Part shown: piece by piece, positions 1-10,486 of the stretch | How positions within the stretch are numbered: position 1 is the first letter of the stretch | How the letters are laid out: the number at the start of each line of letters is the position of its first letter | Origin: Alteromonadaceae bacterium XY-R5 | GTDB lineage: Bacteria; Pseudomonadota; Gammaproteobacteria; Enterobacterales; Alteromonadaceae | Direction: 5' to 3' | Length of the DNA: 64,000 nucleotides | NCBI GenBank assembly: GCA_001660395.1 | Contig: LXWE01000001.1 | Span: 496,001 to 560,000 of the forward strand | Notes under the pieces: model-generated | Databases searched by the model: none | Seen by the model: only the letters and a program-made list of their open reading frames with translations | Told to the model about the DNA's origin: nothing | Position numbers and translations under genes: made by a program

Positions 1-1489
1 CTTTCTGATGACTTTGGGTAATTACCGCATTTAATCCCTTGGCTTCCTTAGTGGCACTACCAAAATCCTGGTAGCCATAGGCAATCACTTGCTTATCCCA
101 GTCGCCCATCCCAACAGCGTAAGCGCCCTCAAGACTGATATCACCATTAACCACTGACACTTTTGGATGTGGGTAATCCATTACGGAAGCCCGTTGATTA
201 ACACTGGAGGCAAAGTTATGGGAAATCCCCAGGGTATGTCCCACTTCATGCGCTGCCAGTTGGCGTATACGCGCCAATGCCATCTCTTGTTGTGGCTTAG
301 TATCCGCATTCGGTGAAGTAAATGGACTGGTTAACCCCAGCGCAATTAAATAATCCTGGCGCACACGCAGTGAACCCAGTGTAACGTGACCTTTAATGAT
401 TTCTCCGGTGCGCGGGTCTACCACTGAACTGCCATAGGACCAGCCTCGCGTCGCTCTATGCACCCATTGAATCACGTTGTAGCGCACATCCATGGGATCC
501 GCATCTTTAGGCAATACTTTGACCTGAAATGCATTTTTATAACCAATTGCGTCAAACGCCTGAGCCCACCAGCTGGCACCTTCTTTCAACGCGCTCATCA
601 CTGGTTCCGGAATACCTGGGTCGAGATAGTAGATAATAGGCTTAATCGCCTCACTGCTTTTGGCTGCGGGATTCTTCTTATTCAGACGGTGACGGGGAAT
701 AAAGCTGGTTTCCATACTGGCAGCCAAAGGCGCACTGTAGTCCTGATAGGAAAGCTTCCAAAATCCTGAAAATGGATGAAACGCCCGGGGCTGATAATTG
801 TCATCAGGCAAACGAATCAACGAATGATGCAAATGTACACTGATACTGTGCGGGTCAGGTGTCACCTGGCTGACGTATTTGCCTGTCGGTTTACCGCCAT
901 AGGTAACCAACGCTTCTAATTCCGTATTGTCAGGAAACGCTTTTGAACGCAATTGATAAACGCCACTACGCGTCTTATCTACAACATAACTGCCCTCTCC
1001 GCCTTTTTGTAAGGTTTCGCTGATGTTATGGATATCCGAAAACAGAAAGTCAGAATAATCGAGCAACACTTCACCGCTTTCTTCCGCTTCAATACTAAAC
1101 CCTGCTATCACAGAATCAGCAAAGGCTTCATCAATTGAGCGCTGTTCCGCCGGATTAGCAGAGGTGGCGCGATATTGAGTATTTAACTGCTTTAGCAGCA
1201 CTTTATTGCCGTAACGCTCAAATTGGACTAAGCGAGTGTCACCTAACTGACCTCGGTCCAAGCCGATATCGTTAGAGCCCATGCCCTGGGGCAAGCTACT
1301 TTGAAATAAGAAAGGCTGCTCAAACTGACTTACTGCCAGATACACTTTGTCTTTGGCTGGACTGTAGTAAAACGTGAAGAATCCACTATGCTCCTGCATT
1401 CCCTGAGTGAAGTCATTGATAGCATTGGCAAATGCCAATGGCATCGCCGTTATACTGACTAACGCGGCTGCGAATAAGCGCACTAACAT
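1..1489 (-). CDS. Secreted zinc-dependent metalloprotease, metzincin-like (DUF5117/DUF4953 type), 3' end missing
   Basis: The reverse strand is open from an ATG at 1489 to the window edge, giving the first 496 or so residues; the C-terminus is outside. A hydrophobic signal peptide (about residues 1-22) predicts export to the periplasm or outside. The zinc site HEVGHTLGISH starts at residue 414 and matches the metzincin consensus HExxHxxGxxH, with E415 as catalytic base. A Met-turn-like SVMDYP follows. This order, long N-terminal region then extended zinc motif then Met-turn, is that of the large bacterial zinc-dependent metalloproteases with DUF5117 and DUF4953, which usually exceed 750 residues, so about a third is missing. 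The substrate is unknown. It is divergent from the chemoreceptor with 266 bp between them. Confidence 0.85.
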   Translation of the reverse strand, partial: MLVRLFAAALVSITAMPLAFANAINDFTQGMQEHSGFFTFYYSPAKDKVYLAVSQFEQPFLFQSSLPQGMGSNDIGLDRGQLGDTRLVQFERYGNKVLLKQLNTQYRATSANPAEQRSIDEAFADSVIAGFSIEAEESGEVLLDYSDFLFSDIHNISETLQKGGEGSYVVDKTRSGVYQLRSKAFPDNTELEALVTYGGKPTGKYVSQVTPDPHSISVHLHHSLIRLPDDNYQPRAFHPFSGFWKLSYQDYSAPLAASMETSFIPRHRLNKKNPAAKSSEAIKPIIYYLDPGIPEPVMSALKEGASWWAQAFDAIGYKNAFQVKVLPKDADPMDVRYNVIQWVHRATRGWSYGSSVVDPRTGEIIKGHVTLGSLRVRQDYLIALGLTSPFTSPNADTKPQQEMALARIRQLAAHEVGHTLGISHNFASSVNQRASVMDYPHPKVSVVNGDISLEGAYAVGMGDWDKQVIAYGYQDFGSATKEAKGLNAVITQSHQK

Positions 1490-1755
1490 CGTTCCCCCTG
1501 TTGTGGTTGTTGTATTGGGTAGATTTTTAAACATACCTGTATTTCTGCTCAAACAGTAGTCATTCAGCGCAAAACTCGGGGTATTCAACGATGATTGTTT
1601 TAGCCACAGCGTAAACTGTCGCTACCATATATTGCCCTTCAAAATCTGCGATTCTGACCGATACTAAAATAGTGATTTTGCGGTTTTCACCGCACTAGGG
1701 TTATTAACTTACCAAAACCGATATTTACTACCAAAGAAGTTATTAAGGGGTAACT

Positions 1756-3630
1756 ATGCTTAATCTCGGCTCTGTGAAAGGGCGTTTAATTTTAATCTCT
1801 GCCATCGTGGTGTTTGGAATGGGCGCCATGTTGGGGTTACAGATATTTACCTCCGACAAACTTGAAAATCTGAATAACATTGAACTCGGTATCAACAAGG
1901 TCAATGCTGGCATGTTGTTGCTACGCCGACACGAAAAAGATTTCCTGATGCGTCAGGACACTCAATTACAAAATAATTTTAATCGTGATTTTGAGGTGTT
2001 AGACAAAGCCGTCAATGGTCTGGACAAACGTTTACACCGTGCTGGGATTGAGTCAGAAAACGTCAAAAATCTCCGCGCTATTCTGGTGAACTATCAACGC
2101 AACTTTAATCAGCTTGTGAGCATTCAAACCCAAATTGGTCTGGATCCGGAAAGCGGTTTATATGGACAGCTGCGCGATGCAGTGCATCAGGCTGAGAGCC
2201 TGGTCAAAGGCCAGCAAAACTATCAGTTGCTCGCAGATACCCTAATGCTGCGACGCCGTGAAAAGGATTTTATGCTGCGCCACGATGTCAGCTATATCGA
2301 GAAATTCAAACAGGACTTCGACCTGTTCATGCAGCATCTGCAACAGGCGGATATGCCAGCACCAACCAAAGATAAGGTGCTTAGCGTGATGAACGATTAC
2401 AAGACCGAATTTTTGCGTTTTAGCGATCAGTTACAAACCCTTGGGCTAACCCCTCAAGACGGCTTGATGAAAAAGGTACGTGAAACGGTTCAGGCAACGG
2501 AAGCCATTATCGAAACCATGGATGGCAAAATCACTTTTGATATCCGCCAGGCAGAAAAACAAGCCAGCATTCTGACATTCGGTCTGGCGTTTTCTCTGGT
2601 CATCATTGTACTGGTTCTGGTAATCGTTATCGCCCGTAGTATTTCCAGGCCAATAAGTTACCTAGCCGAATTGATGCAAAATATCACTTCAAACAAAGAC
2701 TTATCTTTACGTTATAACTATCCAGGGGTAGAGGAAATCAACAATGTTGGCCATTACCTCAATGATATGATGGAAAATTTTGCGCATTCTATGCACGAAG
2801 TCACCCTGTCCGCCAAACACCTGAGCGAATCCTCGCAGGAGTTGAATCAGGTCACCTCCAGTACCCGCGATGGCGTTCAGCGTCAGCAAATCGAAACCGA
2901 AGCCGTGGCCACTGCCATGAACGAAATGACCACTACCGTACAGGAAGTTGCCTCTTCTGCCACTCAGGCGGCAGAGTCCTCAAAAGAAGCCGACAAAGCA
3001 TCAATGGAAGGACGTAAACTGGTAGATGACACCATAAAAGGGATCCGCAACCTCGCCAATCAGGTCATCAATACTGCGACAGAAATCGATCAGTTACGCG
3101 CCGAAACCGACAACGTGAATACAGTGTTACAGGTGATCGCTAACATCGCTGAACAAACCAATTTACTCGCACTGAATGCCGCCATAGAAGCCGCCCGTGC
3201 TGGTGAGCAAGGCCGAGGGTTTGCCGTAGTAGCCGATGAAGTGCGCACTCTGGCGTCACGTAGCCAGGCATCCACCCAGGAAATCAAAGACATCATTGAA
3301 CGCCTGCAAAGCAAAACACTGTCTGCCGTGGGGGTGATGGAACAAGGACGAGAGCAGGCACAGCGTTGCGTCGAACAGGCAGATATTACCGGTGCGGCGT
3401 TAGAAAAAATCACTGCGGCAGTCTCGTCCATCAGTGAACGTAACTTTATGATCTCAAGCGCAGCTGAAGAACAAAATGCGGTGGCAGAAGAGATTAACCG
3501 TAATGTGATCAATATCAGCGATATTGCGAACGCCTCAACTGAAGCCGCCAATCAAACCCTTGCAACCAGTGAAAATCTGGCCCGACTGGCGGTTGAACTA
3601 CAAAACGTGGTGCATCAGTTCAGGCTGTGA
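1756..3630 (+). CDS. Methyl-accepting chemotaxis protein with HBM-type sensor
   Basis: A 624-residue chemoreceptor. An N-terminal membrane segment (about 10-30) leads into a long helical periplasmic region (30-270) that repeats an LRRxEKDFLxR motif (near residues 55 and 172), as in helical bimodular (HBM) sensor domains. A second membrane segment lies at about 272-295, followed by HAMP and the cytoplasmic signalling domain. The conserved hairpin tip [19 protein letters not shown] is at about residues 465-485 and would contact CheA and CheW. HBM receptors often sense organic acids, but the ligand cannot be read here. The start is preceded by AAGGGG. There is no C-terminal CheR pentapeptide. 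The gene is alone and ends at a strong hairpin shared with the convergent DAHP synthase gene. Confidence 0.93.
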   Translation: MLNLGSVKGRLILISAIVVFGMGAMLGLQIFTSDKLENLNNIELGINKVNAGMLLLRRHEKDFLMRQDTQLQNNFNRDFEVLDKAVNGLDKRLHRAGIESENVKNLRAILVNYQRNFNQLVSIQTQIGLDPESGLYGQLRDAVHQAESLVKGQQNYQLLADTLMLRRREKDFMLRHDVSYIEKFKQDFDLFMQHLQQADMPAPTKDKVLSVMNDYKTEFLRFSDQLQTLGLTPQDGLMKKVRETVQATEAIIETMDGKITFDIRQAEKQASILTFGLAFSLVIIVLVLVIVIARSISRPISYLAELMQNITSNKDLSLRYNYPGVEEINNVGHYLNDMMENFAHSMHEVTLSAKHLSESSQELNQVTSSTRDGVQRQQIETEAVATAMNEMTTTVQEVASSATQAAESSKEADKASMEGRKLVDDTIKGIRNLANQVINTATEIDQLRAETDNVNTVLQVIANIAEQTNLLALNAAIEAARAGEQGRGFAVVADEVRTLASRSQASTQEIKDIIERLQSKTLSAVGVMEQGREQAQRCVEQADITGAALEKITAAVSSISERNFMISSAAEEQNAVAEEINRNVINISDIANASTEAANQTLATSENLARLAVELQNVVHQFRL

Positions 3631-3641
3631 CATTCCGGCAT

Positions 3642-3671
3642 AAAAAAAGGAGCACCTAGTGCTCCTTTTTT
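3642..3671. terminator. Bidirectional rho-independent terminator
   Basis: GGAGCAC at 3649-3655 pairs with GTGCTCC at 3659-3665 around a 3-nt loop. Seven A precede and a run of T follows, so the element has a U-tract on either strand. It sits between the convergent stop codons of the chemoreceptor and the DAHP synthase and can end both transcripts. Confidence 0.9.
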
Positions 3672-3687
3672 GTAACAGATGAGTCGC

Positions 3688-5034
3688 TTAGTAGCCGGTA
3701 CGCAGATGGTCTGCTACCAGGAAGGCCATTTCCAGCACCTGATCCGCATTTAGGCGCGGATCACACTGGGTTTTATAGGCACGGGCCAAATCGCTGTCAC
3801 CCAGGTTATATGCACCGCCGGTACACTCGGTTACGTGCTGTCCGGTCATTTCCAGATGCACACCACCAGCATGGGTGCCTTCGGCGTTATGCGCAGCAAA
3901 GAACTGCTGAATTTCACGCAAAATATCGTCAAAGTTACGGGTTTTATAGCCAGTCGAGGCCGTTTTAGTGTTGCCGTGCATGGGGTCGGAACTCCATACC
4001 ACGTTGCGACCTTCAGCTTTCACGCGACGCAGCAGGCGCGGCAGGTTAGCTTCCAGTTTATCGGCACCCATACGGGTAATCAGGGTCAGGCGTCCTGGTG
4101 TGTTATTGGGGTTCAAAGCATCAATCAGACGAATCAGTTCATCCTCATCCATGCTCGGGCCGACTTTACAACCGATAGGGTTATTAATGCCGCTAAAGAA
4201 CTGCACATGCGCATGGTCCAGCTGACGGGTACGCTCACCAATCCACAGCATGTGGGCTGAACAGTTATACCAGTCACCTGTTAAGGTATCGACCCGCGTC
4301 AGAGCCTGTTCGTAGTTTAACAACAGCGCTTCGTGCGACGTAAATAGCGTGGTCTCATGCAATGCTGGCGTGTTGCTGGAATTGACGCCAATCACTTCCA
4401 TAAACTCAAGGGTTTCCTGAATTCGACGGGCAATATCCACATAACGATCTTTTTGTGGATTGTTTTCCAAAAACGCCATGTTCCAGCGGTTTACCTGATG
4501 TAAATCCGCCAGACCGCCCTGAGCAAATGCACGCAACAGGTTCAGCGTTGAGGCTGAACGATGATAGGCATCCAGCATACGCTTAGGATCAGGCAAACGC
4601 GCCGCTTCGGTGAATTCGAAGCTATTAATAATATCACCACGATAGCTAGGCAAAGACACGCCATCAATGGTTTCCATATCCGATGAACGCGGTTTGGCAT
4701 ATTGACCCGCCATACGCGCAACTTTGGTGACAGGGCAACGACCCGCAAAGGTCATTACGATGGCCATTTGAAGAATGACCTTAAAGGTGTCACGAATTTT
4801 TGGTGCATTAAACTCGCTAAAGGATTCAGCGCAATCGCCCCCTTGCAACAAAAAGCCTTTGCCTTCACACACCTGACCTAACTGGCGATATAACTCGCGG
4901 GTTTCGGCAGCAAAAACCAGCGGCGGATAGCTCTTCAGTTTTTGCTCAACGTCCTGCAACTCAGCAGGATCGTTATAGGTGGGTTGCTGCAGAATTGGCA
5001 GTTTACGCCAATCGTCTGGTTGCCATTGACTCAC
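3688..5034 (-). CDS. Class II 3-deoxy-7-phosphoheptulonate (DAHP) synthase
   Basis: 448 residues, the usual length of the class II (plant/mycobacterial-type) enzyme that condenses phosphoenolpyruvate with erythrose 4-phosphate, the first step of the shikimate pathway in the cytosol. Family motifs include [11 protein letters not shown] near residue 80 with the metal-binding Cys, [13 protein letters not shown] near 125, [10 protein letters not shown] and [20 protein letters not shown] in the C-terminal third, and the CDPRLN segment near the end. Class II enzymes are unrelated in sequence to E. coli AroFGH. There are no aromatic-pathway neighbours. It ends on the shared terminator with the chemoreceptor gene. 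A 302-bp gap separates its start from the phosphatase gene. Confidence 0.96.
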   Translation of the reverse strand: MSQWQPDDWRKLPILQQPTYNDPAELQDVEQKLKSYPPLVFAAETRELYRQLGQVCEGKGFLLQGGDCAESFSEFNAPKIRDTFKVILQMAIVMTFAGRCPVTKVARMAGQYAKPRSSDMETIDGVSLPSYRGDIINSFEFTEAARLPDPKRMLDAYHRSASTLNLLRAFAQGGLADLHQVNRWNMAFLENNPQKDRYVDIARRIQETLEFMEVIGVNSSNTPALHETTLFTSHEALLLNYEQALTRVDTLTGDWYNCSAHMLWIGERTRQLDHAHVQFFSGINNPIGCKVGPSMDEDELIRLIDALNPNNTPGRLTLITRMGADKLEANLPRLLRRVKAEGRNVVWSSDPMHGNTKTASTGYKTRNFDDILREIQQFFAAHNAEGTHAGGVHLEMTGQHVTECTGGAYNLGDSDLARAYKTQCDPRLNADQVLEMAFLVADHLRTGY

Positions 5035-5336
5035 GTTAGATCCTTTACATCTTGGTTGTTAACTACATCAATAATATGGGTACTAGTTTAGCTCGCCGTG
5101 ATAAGAACAGAAACTTCTGTTTACGGAATCAGCGAGTGTAGGAAACTTACGTTTTCAGAAAGATAAAATCAATCAAAAAAGCCGATTTTAAACGAAAAAA
5201 ACAAACAATATTTTGACTAAGTTTCCCGCCATTTACATCACTTGAGCTAAGTGCAGCTCAAGCAGAAAAAGGCGACGGCTAGTCTAAGGCATCGCCTGCT
5301 TAACACAAGCAGGTAATTATGCCGATTTGTCGCATG
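5035..5336. other. Intergenic region upstream of the DAHP synthase gene
   Basis: AT-rich stretch between two reverse-strand genes. It holds a 7-bp stem CCTGCTT/AAGCAGG at 5295-5301 and 5307-5313, downstream of the phosphatase gene and without a U-tract, so at best a weak terminator. The A-rich part (about 5165-5215) probably carries the DAHP synthase promoter. No attenuator-like peptide with clustered aromatic codons was seen. Confidence 0.4.
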
Positions 5337-5819
5337 TTAGAAAGTTTCCTTCTCAATCTTATCCAACAGGGCATCGCTCGCCTGTTCAATCAAATCAAGT
5401 ACCAGTTCAAACCCCTTCTGTCCGCCGTAATAAGGATCGGGCACCTCATCAAACTCTGATTCGCCATAACTCAGCATCAGTTGTACCCGATGTTGATATT
5501 CTTGCGGGCAAATGCGCAGCAAATCGGCCAGATTTTCATTGTCCATGGCCAGCACATAATCAAATTTCTCAAAATCCAGCCTATCGACACGACGGCATTT
5601 AAGGCCTTTGAAACTGTAGCCTCGGCTTTCTCCGGCAGCTTTTGAACGCTTATCCGGCGGGCTGCCTGTGTGATAGCCCGCCGTGCCGGCAGAATCAATT
5701 TCCAGGGTTAATCCGCGCTGGTGCGCCTTCGCCCGAAACACAGCTTCAGCTGTCGGAGAACGGCAAATATTTCCCAGGCAGACAAATAACACCGCCGGTT
5801 TCCCTTTTGTATTTCCCAT
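5337..5819 (-). CDS. Low-molecular-weight protein tyrosine phosphatase
   Basis: From the ATG at 5819 the protein has 160 residues, normal for the family. It carries the P-loop CLGNICRS at residues 14-21 (nucleophile C14, R20) close to the N-terminus and the general-acid DPYY at 128-131. This start is preferred over the ATG at 5843 because AGGAAAGG lies 7 nt upstream of it and the extra N-terminus is not conserved in the family. The enzyme dephosphorylates phosphotyrosine proteins. Homologues beside capsule genes control tyrosine kinases, but no such kinase is here, so the target is open. It is transcribed alone. Confidence 0.93.
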   Translation of the reverse strand: MGNTKGKPAVLFVCLGNICRSPTAEAVFRAKAHQRGLTLEIDSAGTAGYHTGSPPDKRSKAAGESRGYSFKGLKCRRVDRLDFEKFDYVLAMDNENLADLLRICPQEYQHRVQLMLSYGESEFDEVPDPYYGGQKGFELVLDLIEQASDALLDKIEKETF

Positions 5820-5970
5820 CATTTCGCCTTTCCTAATCGACATTTTACTGTCACGAAAACTTAATAAAAAATGCTGTCCGTTTTTTGGCTTTGTCTTCTC
5901 TACCAGTATGTCAATTAACCCGGCTCACTCGATGTTTTGAGCCATCCATTACAAACAGAGTAAAACAACC

Positions 5971-8661
5971 ATGACGCACACCAACAAGATCCGTTTACTG
6001 TCACTCGCCGTGGCCTGTGGCCTTTATGGTACCTCAGCTGCTCAGGCACAAACAGCAGAAAAACCGCAGAATGATGAAGCTGAAGTCATTCAAATCAAAG
6101 GCTTCCGCGATTCCGTCATTCGTGCGAAAGACCTGAAACGTGATGCCATGATTGCTCAGGATTCTATCATCGCAGAAGACATTGCCGATTTTCCTGATCT
6201 GAACCTGGCAGACTCGCTGCAGCGCATTCCCGGCGTCACCATCACCCGTGAGGGCGGTGAAGGCCGTCAAATTTCTCTGCGTGGATTAGGCCCTGACTTT
6301 ACCCGTGTACAAGTGAACGGGATGGAAGCGCTGGGTTCATCCTCATCCCCAATGGATGCCCGTGGCGCGGTGGGCCGCAGCCGCGCCTTTGACTTTAATA
6401 TTTTTGCTTCCGAACTGTTTAACCAGATTGATGTGAAAAAGTCCTACTCTGCAGACCAGGAAGAAGGCGGTATCAGTGGTACCGTTAATCTGCAAACCGC
6501 GCAGCCATTCGACTACGACGGTTTTAAAGGGGCGTTCTCATCTCAATTAGGAACGAACACCAACACCGACAGTTCAGACCCACGCATCGCTGCGATGTTT
6601 AGCAATAACTGGGACAACAAATTCGGCGCATTGTTCTCCGTTGCCTATAGTAACCGCGAAACCAATGAACGAGGCACCAACACCACCCGCTGGCGCAAAG
6701 AAACAGGCAAAACTGCAGTCGATGCCAACGATACCGCATTGCAGGCTTTGTTAGATTCAGGTGAGTTATGGTTCCCGCGTGGTCACCGCTATTCCGTCTG
6801 GGAAGATGACCAAACCCGCTTAGGGATCACAACGTCATTACAGTTCCGCCCTCTCGATACCATGACCCTGTCACTGGATTACATGTACGGCAAACTGAAA
6901 AACGAAACCTCTGAACATCACCACGCCGTCAAAGACAACAGCAAAGTAAAAGAGCTGGAATACGTGGACAATAACGGTGACAAAGAAGTGGTTTATGCCA
7001 GCTATCAAGACGCCACCTGGCGTAATGAAACCCGTGAAGACCGCAACAGTTCAACGTTCGAGCAACTAACCCTGACGGCTGACTGGGAGCTGACGGATAA
7101 TCTCAAAATGCGTGCCCTAGTTGGTTCCAGCTCATCTGATTATGAACAACCCAAAGTCAACAAAGTGAATATCAACGCCAAGAAATCCGTCGATATTATT
7201 ACTGACTTCCGCGATGACCGTTTCTATGGTGTCAGCTATTCACCAGACTTCGATGTAACCGGTATCGACGGTTACACCACCAAAGATTTCTACTTCCAGG
7301 AAGATTACATCTATTCTGATTTCGACAACGCCAAAGTCGACTTTACCCAATACCTGGGCGACAGCGGCACCCTGAACTACGGCGCCAACTATAAGAAATT
7401 TAAAAATAGTGGTTATCAACGTACAGGCACACCCGATAACGACAGCATCATTGCCGCCGGAGATTTAGCCCTGGATGCCAGCATGGTTGAAGTCTTTACC
7501 GGCCACCCCGATCAAAACTGGCTAGCCGCAGATTTAAGCGCCATTCAAAAGGCCTACGGTTATGACAACCTGGCACTGGACGAAGAAGACACTATCGATA
7601 CCAGTAACTACAGCATTCAGGAAGTCTCTACCGCGCTTTATGCCCAGTATGTATGGGACGGTATGATGGCAGGTCGTCAACTGCGCGCCAGCTTAGGTGG
7701 ACGCTACTACAAAACCGAACTGACCTCTGAAGGTATCTCTCAGGGCGTACAAACCAAGTTGGTACGTGATTATTCAGGCCTGTTACCAACCCTGAACCTG
7801 AGTTACGAAGTCGCTGAAGACGTCATTTGGCGCTTTGGTGCCAGCAAAAACCTGACGCGTCCGTCACTATCTGCCCTTTCCTTCTCTGCGGATGTCAGTC
7901 AAACCTCATTGGCTGAAGGCGAAGTAGGCAAAATCACTGTAGGCAATCCATACCTTGAGCCATTTGAATCCATTAACTTTGATACCTCGGTAGAATGGTA
8001 CATGGAAGGTGTTGGCTTTGTGTCAGTCGCTGCATTTTATAAAGACATTAAAAACTTCATCGTCGATGAAACCGAGCAAGTGGTGTACTCAGAGTTAATG
8101 CTACCGGCTGAATTGCTGCCAGATGGCAAAACTGTCGACGATGTGTTTAACGTCACCTCACCTCAAAACTCTGACGCCACTAAAATTAAAGGTTTAGAAC
8201 TGGCATTCCAGCGTGATTTTGATTTCCTGCCAGCACCGTTTGATAACCTGGGCATGATTGCCAACTATACCTGGGCCGACGGTTCAACCTTGTATCGCAA
8301 CGTCCAGAATACAGGTGTAGCGCAGGAAAAGGCGTTCCCTGGCTTGTCTAAAACCAGCTACAACCTGACGGTGTATTACGAAACCGAACAATTCGGTGCT
8401 CGCGTTGCCGCGGCCCATCGTAGTGACTTCATCACAGCGGTGGAATCTGGTTTAGGCGACGAAGACGAGCGAGGCTATCACGCCAGCACCTATGTTGACT
8501 TCTCGGCGTTTTACAACATTTCCGAGAATGTGAAGGTGAATCTGGAAGGGCTAAACCTGACCAATGTCCGCGATGAGCTTTACAGTGACTCCAGTGACCG
8601 AGCTTATAACACCACTACCAGCGGCCGCACTTATATGGCCGGGGTAACAGTGAAGTTCTAA
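5971..8661 (+). CDS. TonB-dependent receptor (carbohydrate-type)
   Basis: 896 residues. A signal peptide ends at about residue 26 (AQA), followed by a TonB-box-like stretch and a plug domain (about 45-170) containing the family motifs IADFPDLNLADSLQRIPGV and SLRGLGPDFTRVQVNG. The remainder is a 22-strand barrel ending in a C-terminal aromatic (VTVKF), as outer-membrane insertion requires. The plug motifs are those of the large Alteromonadales/Xanthomonadales group that imports oligosaccharides. No N-terminal STN domain is present, so transport without signalling is expected. It is monocistronic, ending in a good terminator, with the PHP-type hydrolase gene after it. The substrate could be related to that hydrolase or to galactan, but neither is shown. 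Confidence 0.94.
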   Translation: MTHTNKIRLLSLAVACGLYGTSAAQAQTAEKPQNDEAEVIQIKGFRDSVIRAKDLKRDAMIAQDSIIAEDIADFPDLNLADSLQRIPGVTITREGGEGRQISLRGLGPDFTRVQVNGMEALGSSSSPMDARGAVGRSRAFDFNIFASELFNQIDVKKSYSADQEEGGISGTVNLQTAQPFDYDGFKGAFSSQLGTNTNTDSSDPRIAAMFSNNWDNKFGALFSVAYSNRETNERGTNTTRWRKETGKTAVDANDTALQALLDSGELWFPRGHRYSVWEDDQTRLGITTSLQFRPLDTMTLSLDYMYGKLKNETSEHHHAVKDNSKVKELEYVDNNGDKEVVYASYQDATWRNETREDRNSSTFEQLTLTADWELTDNLKMRALVGSSSSDYEQPKVNKVNINAKKSVDIITDFRDDRFYGVSYSPDFDVTGIDGYTTKDFYFQEDYIYSDFDNAKVDFTQYLGDSGTLNYGANYKKFKNSGYQRTGTPDNDSIIAAGDLALDASMVEVFTGHPDQNWLAADLSAIQKAYGYDNLALDEEDTIDTSNYSIQEVSTALYAQYVWDGMMAGRQLRASLGGRYYKTELTSEGISQGVQTKLVRDYSGLLPTLNLSYEVAEDVIWRFGASKNLTRPSLSALSFSADVSQTSLAEGEVGKITVGNPYLEPFESINFDTSVEWYMEGVGFVSVAAFYKDIKNFIVDETEQVVYSELMLPAELLPDGKTVDDVFNVTSPQNSDATKIKGLELAFQRDFDFLPAPFDNLGMIANYTWADGSTLYRNVQNTGVAQEKAFPGLSKTSYNLTVYYETEQFGARVAAAHRSDFITAVESGLGDEDERGYHASTYVDFSAFYNISENVKVNLEGLNLTNVRDELYSDSSDRAYNTTTSGRTYMAGVTVKF

Positions 8662-8682
8662 GATTACGCTTGATAACAACTA

Positions 8683-8704
8683 GGCCCCGCTGTCGGGGCC
8701 TTTT
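8683..8704 (+). terminator. Rho-independent terminator after the TBDR gene
   Basis: GGCCCCG (8683-8689) pairs perfectly with CGGGGCC (8694-8700) around a 4-nt loop and is followed by TTTT. It lies 22 bp past the receptor stop codon. Confidence 0.88.
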
Positions 8705-8831
8705 GCATTCAGCATGGTCAATAACACCTTATTCGATGACTGCAAGAAACTTTTTTATGTCCCTTTTTGCCTGTTTATCCCTCTACTTCATATAACGCTA
8801 TCTGTTTACCCAGTATTCCGGAGAAATCTGT

Positions 8832-10283
8832 ATGTGTTTTCCACTTAAAAATGTCGGCCTCATCTTTTCTGCACTGACACTGTCGACACTCACCTTTTCA
8901 TCGGCTGCGGACGAATTACCATACCAGTGGCTCGCTGGCGATCACCATGTCCACAGCCAGTTTAGCGCGAAATGGAATGTGTCCTTCGCGCCCCCATTGC
9001 CAATTTTTGCCGGCGACGCCAAGTACGCCACGAATGTAAATGCAAAAATGGCGGCCTATCATGGATTAAGCTGGATGGTGACCACAGATCATGGCGGCCC
9101 CCATCATAGTCAGGTCAATTTCGATAACGCCTACCCACAGCTTCTGGCTGCCCGCCATCAGGTGCCAGAGCTTCTGATTTATTACGGAATGGAATTCGAC
9201 GTACCCGGTGCCCGCCATGCGACCCTGATGATCCCTTATAGTGCTGACGAAGCTGAACAGTTACGCCTGATAGAAAGCCGCTTTAACCGCCGCGAGGCTT
9301 ATCCAAAAACCGAAGAAGCCAAACGCGACAACAATGACCTAATGCTTGAGGCATTGGCCTACATGCAACAGCAGACCTTAAAGCCCATTGTGATTGCCAA
9401 TCACCCCGGCCGAAAAGCACCCGCCTTAGGCCAGTATCAAAAAGTGACCCCGGCCAAACTCCGGGGCTGGCAGGATACCGCCCCTGATGTGCTAATAGGA
9501 ATGACGGGCGCACCGGGCCATCAGGCATCGACTTTAAATCAGGATGACAGCATTAAACCTGATGGCGTGCGGGCTGAGTATTATGAATCACCAACCTTAG
9601 GCGGCTATGATCAGATGACCGCGCAATTAGGTGGCGTCTGGGACAGTTTTATCGGTGAGGGCCGCCACTGGTGGATTTCCGGTGTATCCGACAGCCACGG
9701 TCACTACAGCGAAGGCCGCACGGATTTTTGGCCGGGTGAATACACCAAAACTTACGTGTACGCCCAAAAAACCTATACCAGCGTGATGGAAAATTTACGC
9801 GCTGGGCATAGTTTTGTTACCACTGGGGATCTTATCGATGCACTGGACATCCGGGTCAGTAATTCCCACACCGGCAAAAGCGCCAGTCTGGGCGATACCT
9901 TAACCGTGCAACAGGGACAATCAGTGGATATCACTATTCGCTTTCACGACCCTGACCAACCCAACTTTGCCGGACGTACTCCACAGGTGGCCCGTGTCGA
10001 TGTGATCATGGGAAATGTCTCGACGACTGCCGTAGCACCAGACACCAATACCAACCCCAGTACCAAAGTGGTTAACCGCTATTATGCCGAAGACTGGCAA
10101 AGTCAGGGGCAAACCCACACAGTGCGCCTGCGTCTGGATAACCTGAATCAATCACAGTATCTGCGCATTCGCGGCACCAATTTACGCGATGAGTTAGAAC
10201 CCCAGCCTGACGGCAAAGGTGAAAACCCTTGGGATGATTTATGGTTTTACAGCAACCCTGTGTTTATTCAGGTTAGCCGCTAG
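8832..10283 (+). CDS. Secreted PHP-like metallohydrolase, CehA/McbA type
   Basis: 483 residues with a signal peptide (cleavage near residue 26). The metal-binding motifs of the polymerase-and-histidinol-phosphatase fold appear in order: DHHVHSQFS (37-45), TTDHGG near residue 85, ANHPGRK near 194 and GVSDSHGH near 284. CehA/McbA proteins are phosphoesterase-like metallohydrolases, named after carbaryl hydrolase, and usually sit in the periplasm. The C-terminal 130 residues look like a beta-rich accessory domain. The start is an ATG 10 nt after GGAG. It lies directly downstream of a TBDR gene, which suggests action on the imported compound, but phosphodiester, carbamate or other ester substrates are equally possible. 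Confidence 0.8.
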   Translation: MCFPLKNVGLIFSALTLSTLTFSSAADELPYQWLAGDHHVHSQFSAKWNVSFAPPLPIFAGDAKYATNVNAKMAAYHGLSWMVTTDHGGPHHSQVNFDNAYPQLLAARHQVPELLIYYGMEFDVPGARHATLMIPYSADEAEQLRLIESRFNRREAYPKTEEAKRDNNDLMLEALAYMQQQTLKPIVIANHPGRKAPALGQYQKVTPAKLRGWQDTAPDVLIGMTGAPGHQASTLNQDDSIKPDGVRAEYYESPTLGGYDQMTAQLGGVWDSFIGEGRHWWISGVSDSHGHYSEGRTDFWPGEYTKTYVYAQKTYTSVMENLRAGHSFVTTGDLIDALDIRVSNSHTGKSASLGDTLTVQQGQSVDITIRFHDPDQPNFAGRTPQVARVDVIMGNVSTTAVAPDTNTNPSTKVVNRYYAEDWQSQGQTHTVRLRLDNLNQSQYLRIRGTNLRDELEPQPDGKGENPWDDLWFYSNPVFIQVSR

Positions 10284-10342
10284 CCCCAATCCCACGTCTG
10301 TAAATAACGCCTGCCTCTGCGGGCGTTACCCCCACCTAAAAA

Positions 10343-10356
10343 GGTAAACGATTACC
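10343..10356. promoter_or_regulatory. LacI-type operator 1 upstream of the GH53 gene
   Basis: GGTAAACGATTACC is a 14-bp near-palindrome (12 of 14 positions symmetric) with the central CG typical of LacI/GalR operators. It lies 131 bp upstream of the galactanase start and 68 bp centre-to-centre from a second copy. Confidence 0.6.
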
Positions 10357-10410
10357 AAATACCAAACCCCTTTAAATAAAGACAAATTAACAAGATCAAA
10401 TATTTTTTAA

Positions 10411-10424
10411 GTTAAACGTTTACC
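10411..10424. promoter_or_regulatory. LacI-type operator 2 upstream of the GH53 gene
   Basis: GTTAAACGTTTACC is a second near-palindrome of the same design, again 12 of 14 symmetric with a central CG. Together with operator 1 it suggests cooperative or looping repression relieved by a galacto-oligosaccharide. The cognate LacI/GalR-family gene is not in the window. Confidence 0.6.
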
Positions 10425-10486
10425 AATTAGTTTTTTTGTTGCTAACATGTTAACAAAATTAACCAATTTCCAATTAAGGGGAAAAG

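Noticed and set aside
3090-3551. 153-codon reverse-strand ORF inside the chemoreceptor gene
   Set aside because: It mirrors the highly conserved signalling domain of the forward gene; no ribosome-binding site and no own motif.
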